DNA of 37,147 nt from HyVt-560 sp964577195 (GTDB lineage Bacteria; Pseudomonadota; Gammaproteobacteria; UWMA-0217), in NCBI GenBank assembly GCA_964577195.1, contig CAZNYF010000006.1, positions 1 through 37,147 of the forward strand. Direction: 5' to 3'. Positions 7,188 through 15,583 of this stretch are shown one piece after another. The notes below the pieces were generated by a model, which was not told the DNA's origin, did no database searches, and saw only the letters and a program-made list of their open reading frames with translations. The position numbers and the translations under genes were made by a program. Numbering within the stretch: the stretch's first letter is position 1; each line of letters begins with the position of its first letter.

Positions 7188-8597
7188 TTAGCCGCCTTTT
7201 CCAGAAGGATCTGTAAAGCTATCGTTTAATGTCTGAATAAAAACATCGGCTGCATCGCGAATTTTTGCTAACTTATTGCGTGTCATTTTCCCCCAGCCAA
7301 GCGGTTTTTTAAACCATATGCTGCGCGTAAAATGGCTATTTCTAGCAAAGCCATTAATAACAGAGGAAGGTTCGCCAGCCTTACTCAGTCTTTTTATCAA
7401 GTCTTTTGCGTGCCAGTTTCTGATTTTAAAATGGGCCCAGACCAGCCCTGCAATTCCAACCGCCAGCACTGCAATACCCACCGGGGAATTAACTAAATTT
7501 GACCATAGCTCTGTGATTCCACCAAACACTGCACCAACGCCAATCAGAATCATTGCAATCAGTCCGAACACAATGCTATCTGTTAACAACACTCGACGGC
7601 GAAAGTTTAAAATTGTTTCACCAATTTTAGGTATCCACTTTTGCTCTATTAAATCTGCAGTGTTTTCTAAATCACCCATGATTCGATAAATTCTTTCAAC
7701 ACCGACCGAATCTATACGTCTTTCGATTTCTAACATATCGCGATTACGCCGAACTTGATAACGCTCTTTTACTGATTCAGTTGATATTTCGACAGCCAGG
7801 TCATCATTATAAATACAGTAAAATGTCCCTGCAGTCATACCGGTTTGAGCAATCGCTTTTTGCCAGGCAGCAACAACTTCTTCGAGATTATCATCATTGG
7901 CAGTTGTATCAATTTGATTGAGAACAAAAATAAATTTATTGGCATCATTTCTTTGGATGGTAGTTCGAACCAAGTGTTCGAGTGTGTCATGCATCGCTCC
8001 GGGCTCTGGATGACGTGCGTCGAAAAACACAATCACAAGATCAGAAAGATCAATGATATGACTGCTAATTTTTAAAATGGCGTTGCGCTGCTCATCCGCA
8101 TCGAAACCGGGAGAATCAATCAGTATTTTTCCTTTCAGCCGCTCTACATGACAGGTTTTTAATTGCAGGTAACTATCTATTTTGCTGCCATCACCATCAG
8201 TGACTTTTTCTATTTCATCCGAAATTTGATAAAACGGAAATCGAGGATCTGCATCCAGGGCCAACCCAGGCAGCACTCGCACCTCATCATCCCCCGAAAA
8301 AGTAATGACCGTAAACTTATCATCTACAGCTTGATTACCACTATTTTGCAGTTTGATCCCCAGCCAGGAATTGATAAAACTGGATTTTCCGGCTGAGAAT
8401 GTTCCGAGCACAGATACCAGAGGCCACCAGGAAATCTGGTTTGCGAAGGAATCCGTAGGTTGTAACAAACCGGTTTGATAACCTATTTTATCTAATTTCT
8501 GAAAATGCCCGACCGCGTCTACCAACAACGGGCTCTCTTGTTGTAAGTGTGATTTAAGGTTTTTTATTCTTCGGTTAAGTGATTTAGAGGGCCGCAT
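7188..8597 (-). CDS. Dynamin-like GTPase, membrane-anchored
   Basis: A 469-residue GTPase of the bacterial dynamin superfamily. The P-loop GTFSAGKSS is at residues 65-73, the G3 motif DSPGFDADEQ at about 161-170 and the G4 motif NQID at 227-230. GTFSAGKSSFIN is characteristic of dynamin-like rather than Era/Der GTPases. Two hydrophobic segments at about 338-360 and 372-391, separated by a short loop, form a membrane hairpin, followed by a basic C-terminal region. Family members remodel or fuse membranes or respond to envelope stress; the function here is unknown. It stands alone, convergent with mreD and separated from the upstream Ala-rich gene by a terminator. Confidence 0.8.
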   Translation of the reverse strand: MRPSKSLNRRIKNLKSHLQQESPLLVDAVGHFQKLDKIGYQTGLLQPTDSFANQISWWPLVSVLGTFSAGKSSFINSWLGIKLQNSGNQAVDDKFTVITFSGDDEVRVLPGLALDADPRFPFYQISDEIEKVTDGDGSKIDSYLQLKTCHVERLKGKILIDSPGFDADEQRNAILKISSHIIDLSDLVIVFFDARHPEPGAMHDTLEHLVRTTIQRNDANKFIFVLNQIDTTANDDNLEEVVAAWQKAIAQTGMTAGTFYCIYNDDLAVEISTESVKERYQVRRNRDMLEIERRIDSVGVERIYRIMGDLENTADLIEQKWIPKIGETILNFRRRVLLTDSIVFGLIAMILIGVGAVFGGITELWSNLVNSPVGIAVLAVGIAGLVWAHFKIRNWHAKDLIKRLSKAGEPSSVINGFARNSHFTRSIWFKKPLGWGKMTRNKLAKIRDAADVFIQTLNDSFTDPSGKGG

Positions 8598-8682
8598 TTC
8601 ATTGCTCCAAATGTTCTTTAATTAAAATTTATTTTTGAACGATTCCAATTTCAAATCTCGGGTGGCGCAACAAAATTCAAAG

Positions 8683-8714
8683 AAAAAAATGGCCAGCATT
8701 AAGCCGGCCATTTT
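8683..8714 (-). terminator. Rho-independent terminator after the Ala-rich TPR gene
   Basis: Arms AAAATGGCC (8686-8694) and GGCCATTTT (8706-8714) form a 9-bp stem with an 11-nt loop. Read on the minus strand it is followed by an uninterrupted T-run (8689-8683). It lies about 20 bp beyond the stop of the gene ending at 8737, so it closes that transcript and separates it from the dynamin-like gene. Confidence 0.85.
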
Positions 8715-8736
8715 CCTAGTTAAGTCGCGTCACGAC

Positions 8737-10071
8737 TCAACGGTTTCTCAGATGTTCAACAATTTTATTCGCTCGCTGCGGATCGTAGTTACCAATAAAT
8801 CCAACCAATGGATGCACTTCTTTGAAACGCTTTTGGTTAATAAGCAATCCGGTCGCCTTCTCATAAAGATCTAGTGCAGTGGGTACTTTTCCAGCCTGAA
8901 CCAGCATGTTTCCATACTCACCCAATAGATCAGGGTTTTGTGGATCCGAAGCCACTAAGTTTTCATAAATCGCGGCTGAACCAGCAAAATCCCGATTCCA
9001 GAATGCTTGTCTAGCAGCTTGCAATGAAGACTTTAGATCTTGGACGGATGAAGTTGAAGCAGCTGCTGCAGCTTGAGGCTGTCCAGAATTTGCTGTGGAT
9101 TTAGCTTCCTCTTTGTTGAAGAATCCAAACAAAGATTTTTGATTATCAGTGGTCGCAGCAGTCTGAGGCATATCAGCATTGACAGTAGAGTCGACCGTAT
9201 TCGCGCCGATGGTAGGTTGGGCTGTTGCCGACTCGACATTCGCAGAACCTTCATCCTTTTTGAAAAATCCGAATAAAGATTTCTTTTCATCGTTGGCCTG
9301 AGCTTCAACTTCTGTGGTGCCTGGCACTACAGCTTTAGCCGCAGCTACTGTGGCCACAGTTCCGGCAGCAACTGCAGCGGTTGCTTTTGCAGCAGTACCC
9401 GTTACAACATCTCCAGCTTTACCTACAACGTCTGTCACGGTATTAGTGGTAGTTTCAGCTGCTTGTTTTTTGGCACCCAGTAAACGACCAAACAAGCCTT
9501 CTTTGTCTGTCGACTTATCTTCGCTGCTTGCTGCTTGTCCTTGTGCTGCGACCTCAGCTGTAGCGTTGGGTTGAGTCGAGTCGGTATGAGTAGCTGTGAC
9601 GCCAGGAACAACTGCTTTTGCCACAGCAATAGTAGCTGCAGTTCCCGCAGCAACTGCAGCGGTTGTTTTTGCAGCAGTGCCGGTGACGAGATCTGCTGCT
9701 TTACCAGCCACATCTGTCACCGCATGGCCAGTCTCGGCAACTTTTTTATCGCCACCAAACAAGCTTCCAAACAGCCCTTTTCTTTCGGTTGTACTGTCTG
9801 CATCTACAGTAGCTGTGGCATGAGCGCTTGTGGCATCGGCTTTTGCAGTCACTTGCGGTGCTTGTGCAACAGCGTCATTCGTATTGGTATGCTGGGTTGC
9901 TGTTTGCTCTTTGTGAGCCTGTTCGGTAGTCACAACCTGATCTGCCGTAGCAGCTTCTTTGTCGCCGCTCCACTTGTGTAAATTGCTCCAGTTAATCACT
10001 GCATAAACAAGTGTTAGTAAAAGCAAAGAAAGAACCGGATGGCCTGTAATCCAACGTAAAAAAAACATCAT
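8737..10071 (-). CDS. Membrane-anchored Ala-rich repeat protein with (G/S)LFG modules and C-terminal TPR-like domain
   Basis: Not a family I can name. The 444 residues start with one membrane segment (HPVLSLLLLTLVYAVI, residues ~11-26), giving a probable N-in anchor and a periplasmic remainder. A low-complexity Ala/Thr region follows. It contains two near-identical ~85-residue repeats, each beginning GLFG(S/R)L(F/L)G and running through TVTDV-GKA-D-VTGTAAK-TAAVAAGT-AT-A-AKAVVPG. Two shorter modules, both KSLFGFF(K/N)K(D/E)E, come next. The last ~110 residues are helical and TPR-like (ARQAFWNRDFAGSAAIYENL, then LLGEYGNMLVQAGKVPTALDLYEKA). It is the last gene after the ParA-like ATPase on the same strand, 89 bp downstream of it, and ends at a strong terminator. 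A scaffold or assembly factor is possible. Confidence 0.75.
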   Translation of the reverse strand: MMFFLRWITGHPVLSLLLLTLVYAVINWSNLHKWSGDKEAATADQVVTTEQAHKEQTATQHTNTNDAVAQAPQVTAKADATSAHATATVDADSTTERKGLFGSLFGGDKKVAETGHAVTDVAGKAADLVTGTAAKTTAAVAAGTAATIAVAKAVVPGVTATHTDSTQPNATAEVAAQGQAASSEDKSTDKEGLFGRLLGAKKQAAETTTNTVTDVVGKAGDVVTGTAAKATAAVAAGTVATVAAAKAVVPGTTEVEAQANDEKKSLFGFFKKDEGSANVESATAQPTIGANTVDSTVNADMPQTAATTDNQKSLFGFFNKEEAKSTANSGQPQAAAAASTSSVQDLKSSLQAARQAFWNRDFAGSAAIYENLVASDPQNPDLLGEYGNMLVQAGKVPTALDLYEKATGLLINQKRFKEVHPLVGFIGNYDPQRANKIVEHLRNR

Positions 10072-10160
10072 TTCACCTCTGTAGAATAAATTACTAATCT
10101 GTAAATACTCGCTGAGCAGTTACAATTCACTTCCATTTTAAATAGAATTTTGTGGCTCAT

Positions 10161-10796
10161 TCACCCTGATATATACAACGATGCAAACATGACCGTCGCC
10201 AGAGCGTTCATTTCCGCAGCCGATTTGCCGCGTGGTTCGAATTCAAAAACTGCCATTCCTTCGCTGAAGGAGCGACGAAAAGTGGTACGAAGACCCAGTC
10301 TAGCCATCACAAGCTTTAAACCAGGGATCATTTTTAAAGCTTCTTGCGTTTCTGCAGTTTCTCGAATCGCAGGATGGGTATCCGCACGGTTAACAAATGC
10401 ATACATAGGCGGCATCTCTTTCCCTTTGCGGGCTTTCTGTATCAATTTAATGAATCGCTGAGTTGACCAGACATCTGCCTGACTTGGAGGCACAGGTATA
10501 AAAATTTGATCAGCCATGTATAACGCATGATTCATTGCCTTCATATCCGCTGTACCGATATCTACAATTGTCTGCAAACCTTCGGCTCTTGGAGCATCTG
10601 ATAGTTTTTGAGTTAATTTTATGCGTGGCTCAATTTCTTCCTCTTCGCGCACATCACAAACATCGGTCAAAGTGGACTGTGGATCGAGGTCCACTGCTTC
10701 AACATCAAAGCCTTGTGTTGCCAACCACACAGCCAAGTTAAAACTGATGGTACTTTTTCCAGTACCTCCTTTATAACTTCCTACAACAGTGATCAT
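10161..10796 (-). CDS. ParA/MinD-like ATPase (orphan)
   Basis: A 211-residue P-loop ATPase of the ParA/MinD deviant-Walker class. MITVVGSYKGGTGKSTISFN carries the deviant Walker A with its signature lysine, followed by VEAVDLDPQST (A' motif). The Walker B region reads TIVDIGTADMKAM, with IG where many ParA proteins have TP. QIFIPVPPSQADVWSTQRFI is the switch-like segment of small chromosomal ParA proteins. There is no ParB or parS nearby and no amphipathic MinD-type tail. It is located between the RND pump/Pro-rich gene and the Ala-rich TPR gene on one strand, which suggests a positioning role for a non-chromosomal cargo; that is inference. Confidence 0.85.
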   Translation of the reverse strand: MITVVGSYKGGTGKSTISFNLAVWLATQGFDVEAVDLDPQSTLTDVCDVREEEEIEPRIKLTQKLSDAPRAEGLQTIVDIGTADMKAMNHALYMADQIFIPVPPSQADVWSTQRFIKLIQKARKGKEMPPMYAFVNRADTHPAIRETAETQEALKMIPGLKLVMARLGLRTTFRRSFSEGMAVFEFEPRGKSAAEMNALATVMFASLYISG

Positions 10797-10884
10797 TGGC
10801 GATTAAATTTAACGATTCGAGAAACGCCGTATTTTAGCAGCCTTTGTGCAACCATCATAGTTGCGTGATTCATAGTCAGACTTT

Positions 10885-11241
10885 TCAATTTGGCAACAAA
10901 TAAGGGTTTAACTTTGGATAGGTCGGGATTCCTGGATAAGCGGGCAAATAAGGAGAACGACGGGCATCTGGGCGATAAGCGGGCGCGCTTGGAGGTAACA
11001 TGATCATCCCGGGGAATTGACCCGGAACGATTTGAGGCACATAGGGAGAGTAATGCTCTGGGACAAAATCTAGCGGTTCAGGCGGATTATCCCGGACAGA
11101 TGGCGGCAAACTTGAACCAGCACTGTCATGAAACTTCAGTGAACTATCAGTTGCGCCCACCGCATACGACATCATCAGTAGCAACAAGGACACTAATAGT
11201 GTTGGCACTTTTCTTGATACTACAGGTTTGGCTACCGACAC
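10885..11241 (-). CDS. Small Pro-rich exported protein
   Basis: An unrecognised 118-residue protein. Its start is a GTG one base after the RND pump stop (TAA-c-GTG), so it is translationally coupled to the pump. A signal peptide is visible: basic N-region, then TLLVSLLLLMMSYAVGA, with a likely cut near VGA-TDS. The mature ~85 residues are rich in Pro and Tyr (SPYVPQIVPGQFPGMIMLPP, YLPAYPGIPTYPKLNPYLLP) and predicted to be disordered. Coupling to the pump suggests a periplasmic accessory of the efflux system; no conserved domain is recognised. Confidence 0.7.
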   Translation of the reverse strand: MSVAKPVVSRKVPTLLVSLLLLMMSYAVGATDSSLKFHDSAGSSLPPSVRDNPPEPLDFVPEHYSPYVPQIVPGQFPGMIMLPPSAPAYRPDARRSPYLPAYPGIPTYPKLNPYLLPN

Positions 11242-11242
11242 G

Positions 11243-14200
11243 TTACAGACCCTTCAAGCGAATTCCTCGGCGTCCTTTTGATTTTGCCTTGGGTGCTTGA
11301 GCAGGAGGAACTTCAGGCGAGTCAATCTGTTTGGACGCCGGCACCTGGGTGGTTGGCGCCGTGGCAGCTGACTTTGCAGTGTCAGGTGCTTTTTTGCTAA
11401 CAGCCGGCGGACTCGAAGACTTTTGTTTTGTCTGTGGTGCAGCAGTTTTGGGCGCTGCTTTTTTCCGAACCGTCACTGGTTTTTTTGCAATCTCTTTTTT
11501 GGGTGCAGATTTTTTAACGACAGGTTTTTTGGGGGCAACCTTTTTAACAGAAACTTTTTTAGCAACAGGCGGCTTTTTCAACTCAACTGTTGCTGTAGTA
11601 GTATCCGGTTTTGCCTCTACTACAGGCTCGGTAACAGAGGTTTTTTGTATTGGCTGAGTAGTCTGTAACGAATCAACGGAATCTTTGGTCGGGATTCCCT
11701 TACTAACCACCTGTTCCTCTGCCTTTATTAGCACTTCATTGTTAGCTTGATTGGCTTTTCGATTTTTAAATTTCTGGATACCCGACTTACCCATACCCAC
11801 TGCTGCTGATCCGGCGGACTTGGAGATATCAAATGCTAACCGACCAACGAGTCCTAGCGCTGCTGCTGATTTCGCGCCAATGAACCCAGCGGTTTTTGCG
11901 GTACTAGTCGCTTGAGAGCCAGAATCACCACCGGAATCACCACCTGATGACGCTAATTCTTCGGTAGAAGTATTCAAAAACGCGTCGCGCGCTGAATAGC
12001 AACCCAATGGAATAATAAATAAAGTTAAAGCTGTAGATACCAACACGCCAAAGAGTAACGACACTGCCATTCCCTGAAAAATCGGGTCAAACAAGATCAC
12101 ACTCGAACCACCCACGAGTGCCAACGCAGTAATAACTATAGGGCGGGTCCTTACCTGACAGGCGAAAATTAATGCATCAAGTACCGGCATGCCCTTTTCA
12201 ATTTCACGTTTGGAGAAATCGACCAGTAGAATCGAGTTGCGAACAATAATGCCTGCCAGAGCGATAAACCCGATCATTGAAGTCGCTGTGAATTCTGCAT
12301 TCATAATCCAGTGACCGGGAACAATTCCGACCAGTGTCAGAGGGATGGGTGCCATCACGATGGCGGGAAGAATAAAATTTCCAAATTCCCAGACCACCAA
12401 CATATAAATCATAATTAACGCAATACCAAACGCAATCCCCATATCGCGAAATGTCTCGTAGGTGACGGTCCACTCTCCACCCCATTCAAAGGCTGTCTCG
12501 TAACTGTTAGCAGGTGGTCCAAAACGTTCGCCAGTCAATCCTTTCACTCCATCAGGAGACACATAGTCGCGCATCAATGCGCTGACCTCATTCATACCAT
12601 AGATGGGAGCAGCCAACTTGCCTACGGTTTCCGCCGTGACAAATTCAACAGGCCGCAAATCTTTATGGAAGATGGTTGGATCCTGCTTGCCTTTTACAAA
12701 TTCACCTAGTTCTGAGAGTGGTACGGTACCACCTGTCAAAGTGGGTACCGGCAACTGTCCAATGCCGCCAAAATCGCTCCGCGCAGCAAGTGGGATTTCC
12801 ATCACAATTGGTGTGATGTCCAGTACTGAATTGTGCTTGATATCGCCCAATTGAAAACCACCCATTGCCATTTCGAGCGTGCGGTTAATGCTGTCAACGT
12901 TGACACCAACCCGCTGTGCTTTTTCCCGATTGATTTTGAAATTCCAAATCGTAGTATCGCTCGGCATTAGGGTATCTACATCATCCAGATGTTCAGCCTG
13001 TTCAAAAAACGCTTGCAGATCTGTGGCAACCTTTCGTCGTGTATTTGCATCGGGTCCGTAAACTTCAGCAACCACAGATTGCAGCACTGGAGGTCCTGGG
13101 GGCATTTCTACGATTTGCACCCTTGCGCCGGCTTCTTTCGCCATACCCCTGATCATTTCACGCACCAGGACAGCTAGATCATGACTACTTTGTTCACGAC
13201 TATTTTTATGGGTTAGCTGGATTTGCAGATCAGCTTCCCAGGGGTTGTTACGCAGATAATAATGTCTGACCAAACCATTAAAGTTATACGGTGAGGCGGT
13301 GCCAACATAGGTTTGTATTGCAGTAACCTGATCCATCTGACGCACTTTTTCAGCAATTTGTGCAACCAGATTAGCAGTCTCGGGCAACGCAGTTCCTTCT
13401 GGAAAGTTAACCACAATATTAAATTCAGGCTTGTTATCCAGAGGCAACATTTTTACCCGTACGCCCTGGAAGTAGAACAACGACATAGATAGAAAAAAGA
13501 CAATAAACAGAGAAACCAGAAAAAACTGTCCGTTGCGTTTATTCTCAACCATTCGACGAATGGTTGAGTTATAGAGTTTGCCTAAAAACTCTGCCTGTCG
13601 GTGTTCCTTCTTCTCTGCTTCTCGCAGAGTTTCCATTGAAGGTCGCCATTTGTTCGCTAGCCACGGCGTAAATACGAAGGCGGCGAACAGCGAAAAGATC
13701 ATCGCAACGCTACCAAGCACCGGAATTGGCATCATATACGGCCCCATCATTCCGCGTACCGCCGCCATTGGCAGTAATGCAGCAACTACCGTAAATGTTG
13801 CCAGAATGGTGGGGTTACCGACTTCATCGACCGCAGAGATGGTGATCTCATCGTTGATCTCATTTTTTTCCAACCAGCGCCGATAGATATTTTCAACCAC
13901 CACAATGGCATCATCCACCAGTATTCCAATAGAGAAAATCAATGCGAACAAACTTACGCGGTCAATTGTAAACCCTAGAATCAATGCCATAAAAACGGTA
14001 AACGTGATGACAATGGGAACAACCACTGCAACCACTGCCGCAGCACGCCATCCAAGGAAAAACCACACCAGAATCACAACCGCGCCGGTTGCCACAAATA
14101 ACTTAAAGATGAGTTCGTTAACTTTTTCCTTGGCCGTCTCTCCATAATTTCGGGTAACAGCAACATGGATATTGTCTGGAATCACACGGCCTTTTAAATC

Positions 14201-15235
14201 CTCCACAAGCGAGAGGACATCTTCTGCAACCGAGACACCGTTACTGCTTTTCTTTTTCGCAATGGCGACAGTCACTGCGGATGCGCCAACAATATCCAGA
14301 ACTTCAGAGTTCTCGTCGTTCTCGCCATGCTCATTGCCATAGGCTTTACCGGTATAGAAGCTCACCATACTGGACGCCTCGTTTGGCCCTCGATGCACAT
14401 CGGCAACATCTCGAAGATAAACAGGCGCACCATTGCTAATACCAACCACCAGCCTTTGTAGATCCATCACAGAACGTAAAAACCCACCGGTATACACCGT
14501 GGTAACCGTACCGCCAACTTCCATAGCACCGGCATTGCGCTCACTGTTGGAGGCGCGAATAGTACTTGCTACCTGATCGAGCGTCACGCCATGACCAGCG
14601 AGTTTTTCGGGGTACAGGCTGATGGTCATTTGATCGCGCCGGCCACTGACAATGAACCCCTGGCTCGTATTGGGAACGCGTTTAATATGTTTGAGTAGAT
14701 CCAGTGCTACCAGGCGTAACGACGCGTCATCCACCTCTTCAGACCATAGTGTCAGAGTTACCAACGGTACATCATCGACACTTTTAGGCTTTACCAGAGG
14801 TTCAGACGCTCCCTGTGGCATGCGATCAATATTAGAAGCAAGCTTGTCATACACTTTGACCAGAGATTCTTCCAAATCTTCGCCGACGACAAACTGAACT
14901 GTAACTATGGCCTGATCACGCATGGATGCAGAATAGACATGGTCAACGCCCTTAATCTCCATCATCTCTTGCTCTAGAGGGATGGCAATTTGATTTGTGA
15001 CCTGCTCGGCACTGGCTCCGGGATACTGAACAAAGATATCCGCCATGGGGACGGATATCTGCGGATCTTCCTGGCGAGGTGTGGCGATTAAACCCACAAT
15101 ACCCAATAGTAAAAAGCCGATTAAAAGCAGTGGTGTGAGAGGATTATGAAGAAATCCTTTCGTTAACTTACCTGATATCCCAATCTCTTTGGGTACAAGG
15201 TTTTCTGGCTTTCGGCTGGAATTATTATCGCTCAT
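11243..15235 (-). CDS. RND efflux pump permease (AcrB/AcrD/AcrF family) with long basic C-terminal tail
   Basis: An inner-membrane proton-driven exporter that works with the adaptor encoded upstream. The first ~1086 residues are a normal RND core with 12 membrane spans and two large periplasmic loops. TM4 holds the proton-relay aspartates in SIGILVDDAIVVVENIYRRW, and the second-half GIIVRNSILLVDFSKREIEKG matches the family. A tail of ~244 residues follows the last span. It is first Gly/Ser/Ala-rich, then from about 1219 to 1286 dense in Lys/Pro/Ala (VKKVAPKKPVVKKSAPKK), reminiscent of histone-H1-like tails, and ends KSKGRRGIRLKGL. The tail should lie in the cytoplasm. The substrate cannot be told from sequence. 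The first gene of the unit (adaptor) is separated from it by a MITE-like insertion. Confidence 0.93.
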   Translation of the reverse strand: MSDNNSSRKPENLVPKEIGISGKLTKGFLHNPLTPLLLIGFLLLGIVGLIATPRQEDPQISVPMADIFVQYPGASAEQVTNQIAIPLEQEMMEIKGVDHVYSASMRDQAIVTVQFVVGEDLEESLVKVYDKLASNIDRMPQGASEPLVKPKSVDDVPLVTLTLWSEEVDDASLRLVALDLLKHIKRVPNTSQGFIVSGRRDQMTISLYPEKLAGHGVTLDQVASTIRASNSERNAGAMEVGGTVTTVYTGGFLRSVMDLQRLVVGISNGAPVYLRDVADVHRGPNEASSMVSFYTGKAYGNEHGENDENSEVLDIVGASAVTVAIAKKKSSNGVSVAEDVLSLVEDLKGRVIPDNIHVAVTRNYGETAKEKVNELIFKLFVATGAVVILVWFFLGWRAAAVVAVVVPIVITFTVFMALILGFTIDRVSLFALIFSIGILVDDAIVVVENIYRRWLEKNEINDEITISAVDEVGNPTILATFTVVAALLPMAAVRGMMGPYMMPIPVLGSVAMIFSLFAAFVFTPWLANKWRPSMETLREAEKKEHRQAEFLGKLYNSTIRRMVENKRNGQFFLVSLFIVFFLSMSLFYFQGVRVKMLPLDNKPEFNIVVNFPEGTALPETANLVAQIAEKVRQMDQVTAIQTYVGTASPYNFNGLVRHYYLRNNPWEADLQIQLTHKNSREQSSHDLAVLVREMIRGMAKEAGARVQIVEMPPGPPVLQSVVAEVYGPDANTRRKVATDLQAFFEQAEHLDDVDTLMPSDTTIWNFKINREKAQRVGVNVDSINRTLEMAMGGFQLGDIKHNSVLDITPIVMEIPLAARSDFGGIGQLPVPTLTGGTVPLSELGEFVKGKQDPTIFHKDLRPVEFVTAETVGKLAAPIYGMNEVSALMRDYVSPDGVKGLTGERFGPPANSYETAFEWGGEWTVTYETFRDMGIAFGIALIMIYMLVVWEFGNFILPAIVMAPIPLTLVGIVPGHWIMNAEFTATSMIGFIALAGIIVRNSILLVDFSKREIEKGMPVLDALIFACQVRTRPIVITALALVGGSSVILFDPIFQGMAVSLLFGVLVSTALTLFIIPLGCYSARDAFLNTSTEELASSGGDSGGDSGSQATSTAKTAGFIGAKSAAALGLVGRLAFDISKSAGSAAVGMGKSGIQKFKNRKANQANNEVLIKAEEQVVSKGIPTKDSVDSLQTTQPIQKTSVTEPVVEAKPDTTTATVELKKPPVAKKVSVKKVAPKKPVVKKSAPKKEIAKKPVTVRKKAAPKTAAPQTKQKSSSPPAVSKKAPDTAKSAATAPTTQVPASKQIDSPEVPPAQAPKAKSKGRRGIRLKGL

Positions 15236-15261
15236 GGATTGGGCTGTTTTATTAAAAGGAA

Positions 15262-15283
15262 ATTATTCGCAAAGACGAATAAT
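15262..15283. repeat. Small hairpin upstream of the RND pump start
   Basis: ATTATTCG (15262-15269) and CGAATAAT (15276-15283) form a perfect 8-bp stem with a 6-nt loop, 27 bp before the pump ATG. No clear Shine-Dalgarno sequence is visible in front of that ATG, so the hairpin may matter for translation or for mRNA processing between adaptor and pump. Role unknown. Confidence 0.45.
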
Positions 15284-15326
15284 GCCGAGGGTTTTCTCAC
15301 TTATCGCAAGTATCTCATTCACTAAG

Positions 15327-15583
15327 GGGCGTCTCTAAAAATAGAAGTGTTGCTGAGGGAAATCATGAATAGTGCATTTATGTCCATGGATGGACGGTAT
15401 TTAGCAAGGAGCCAGGATGGCGGTGCGTTTTTATGCGGAAATGAGGCGAATATAGCCACAGGGATGTGGTGTAGTAGAGCAATGCAGGAGCTATTGCCGA
15501 CTGGGTGTATTTAACGATTTTTCGCGTAAAAAAGGTGCTGTTCATGGTTTTTCTCAGTGGTGCTTGTATTTTTAGAGGCGCCC
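15327..15583. mobile_element. MITE-like element (257 bp) with long inverted ends and TAAG duplication
   Basis: The left end GGGCGTCTCTAAAAATA and the right end, read inward on the other strand, GGGCGCCTCTAAAAATA, begin inverted repeats that extend about 50 bp. Both arms are flanked by TAAG (15323-15326 and 15584-15587), a 4-bp target duplication. The mismatches between arms are almost all transitions. Inside are three short palindromes with GGAT- or GGGA-type centres at 15382-15395, 15411-15421 and 15456-15469. There is no credible coding region. Ends and size fit a non-autonomous element mobilised by a DDE transposase in trans; no such transposase is in the window. The right TSD supplies part of the stop codon of the adaptor gene. 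Confidence 0.75.

Noticed and set aside
9535..9981. 148-codon Cys/Ser-rich frame antisense to the Ala-rich protein
   Set aside because: It is the complement of Ala/Thr/Lys-rich repeat codons; composition is explained by the sense gene and no start signal is present.
11100..11668. Plus-strand frames opposite the RND tail and the Pro-rich gene
   Set aside because: Phe/Gly/Thr-rich products are the shadow of Lys/Ala/Pro-rich codons on the other strand.
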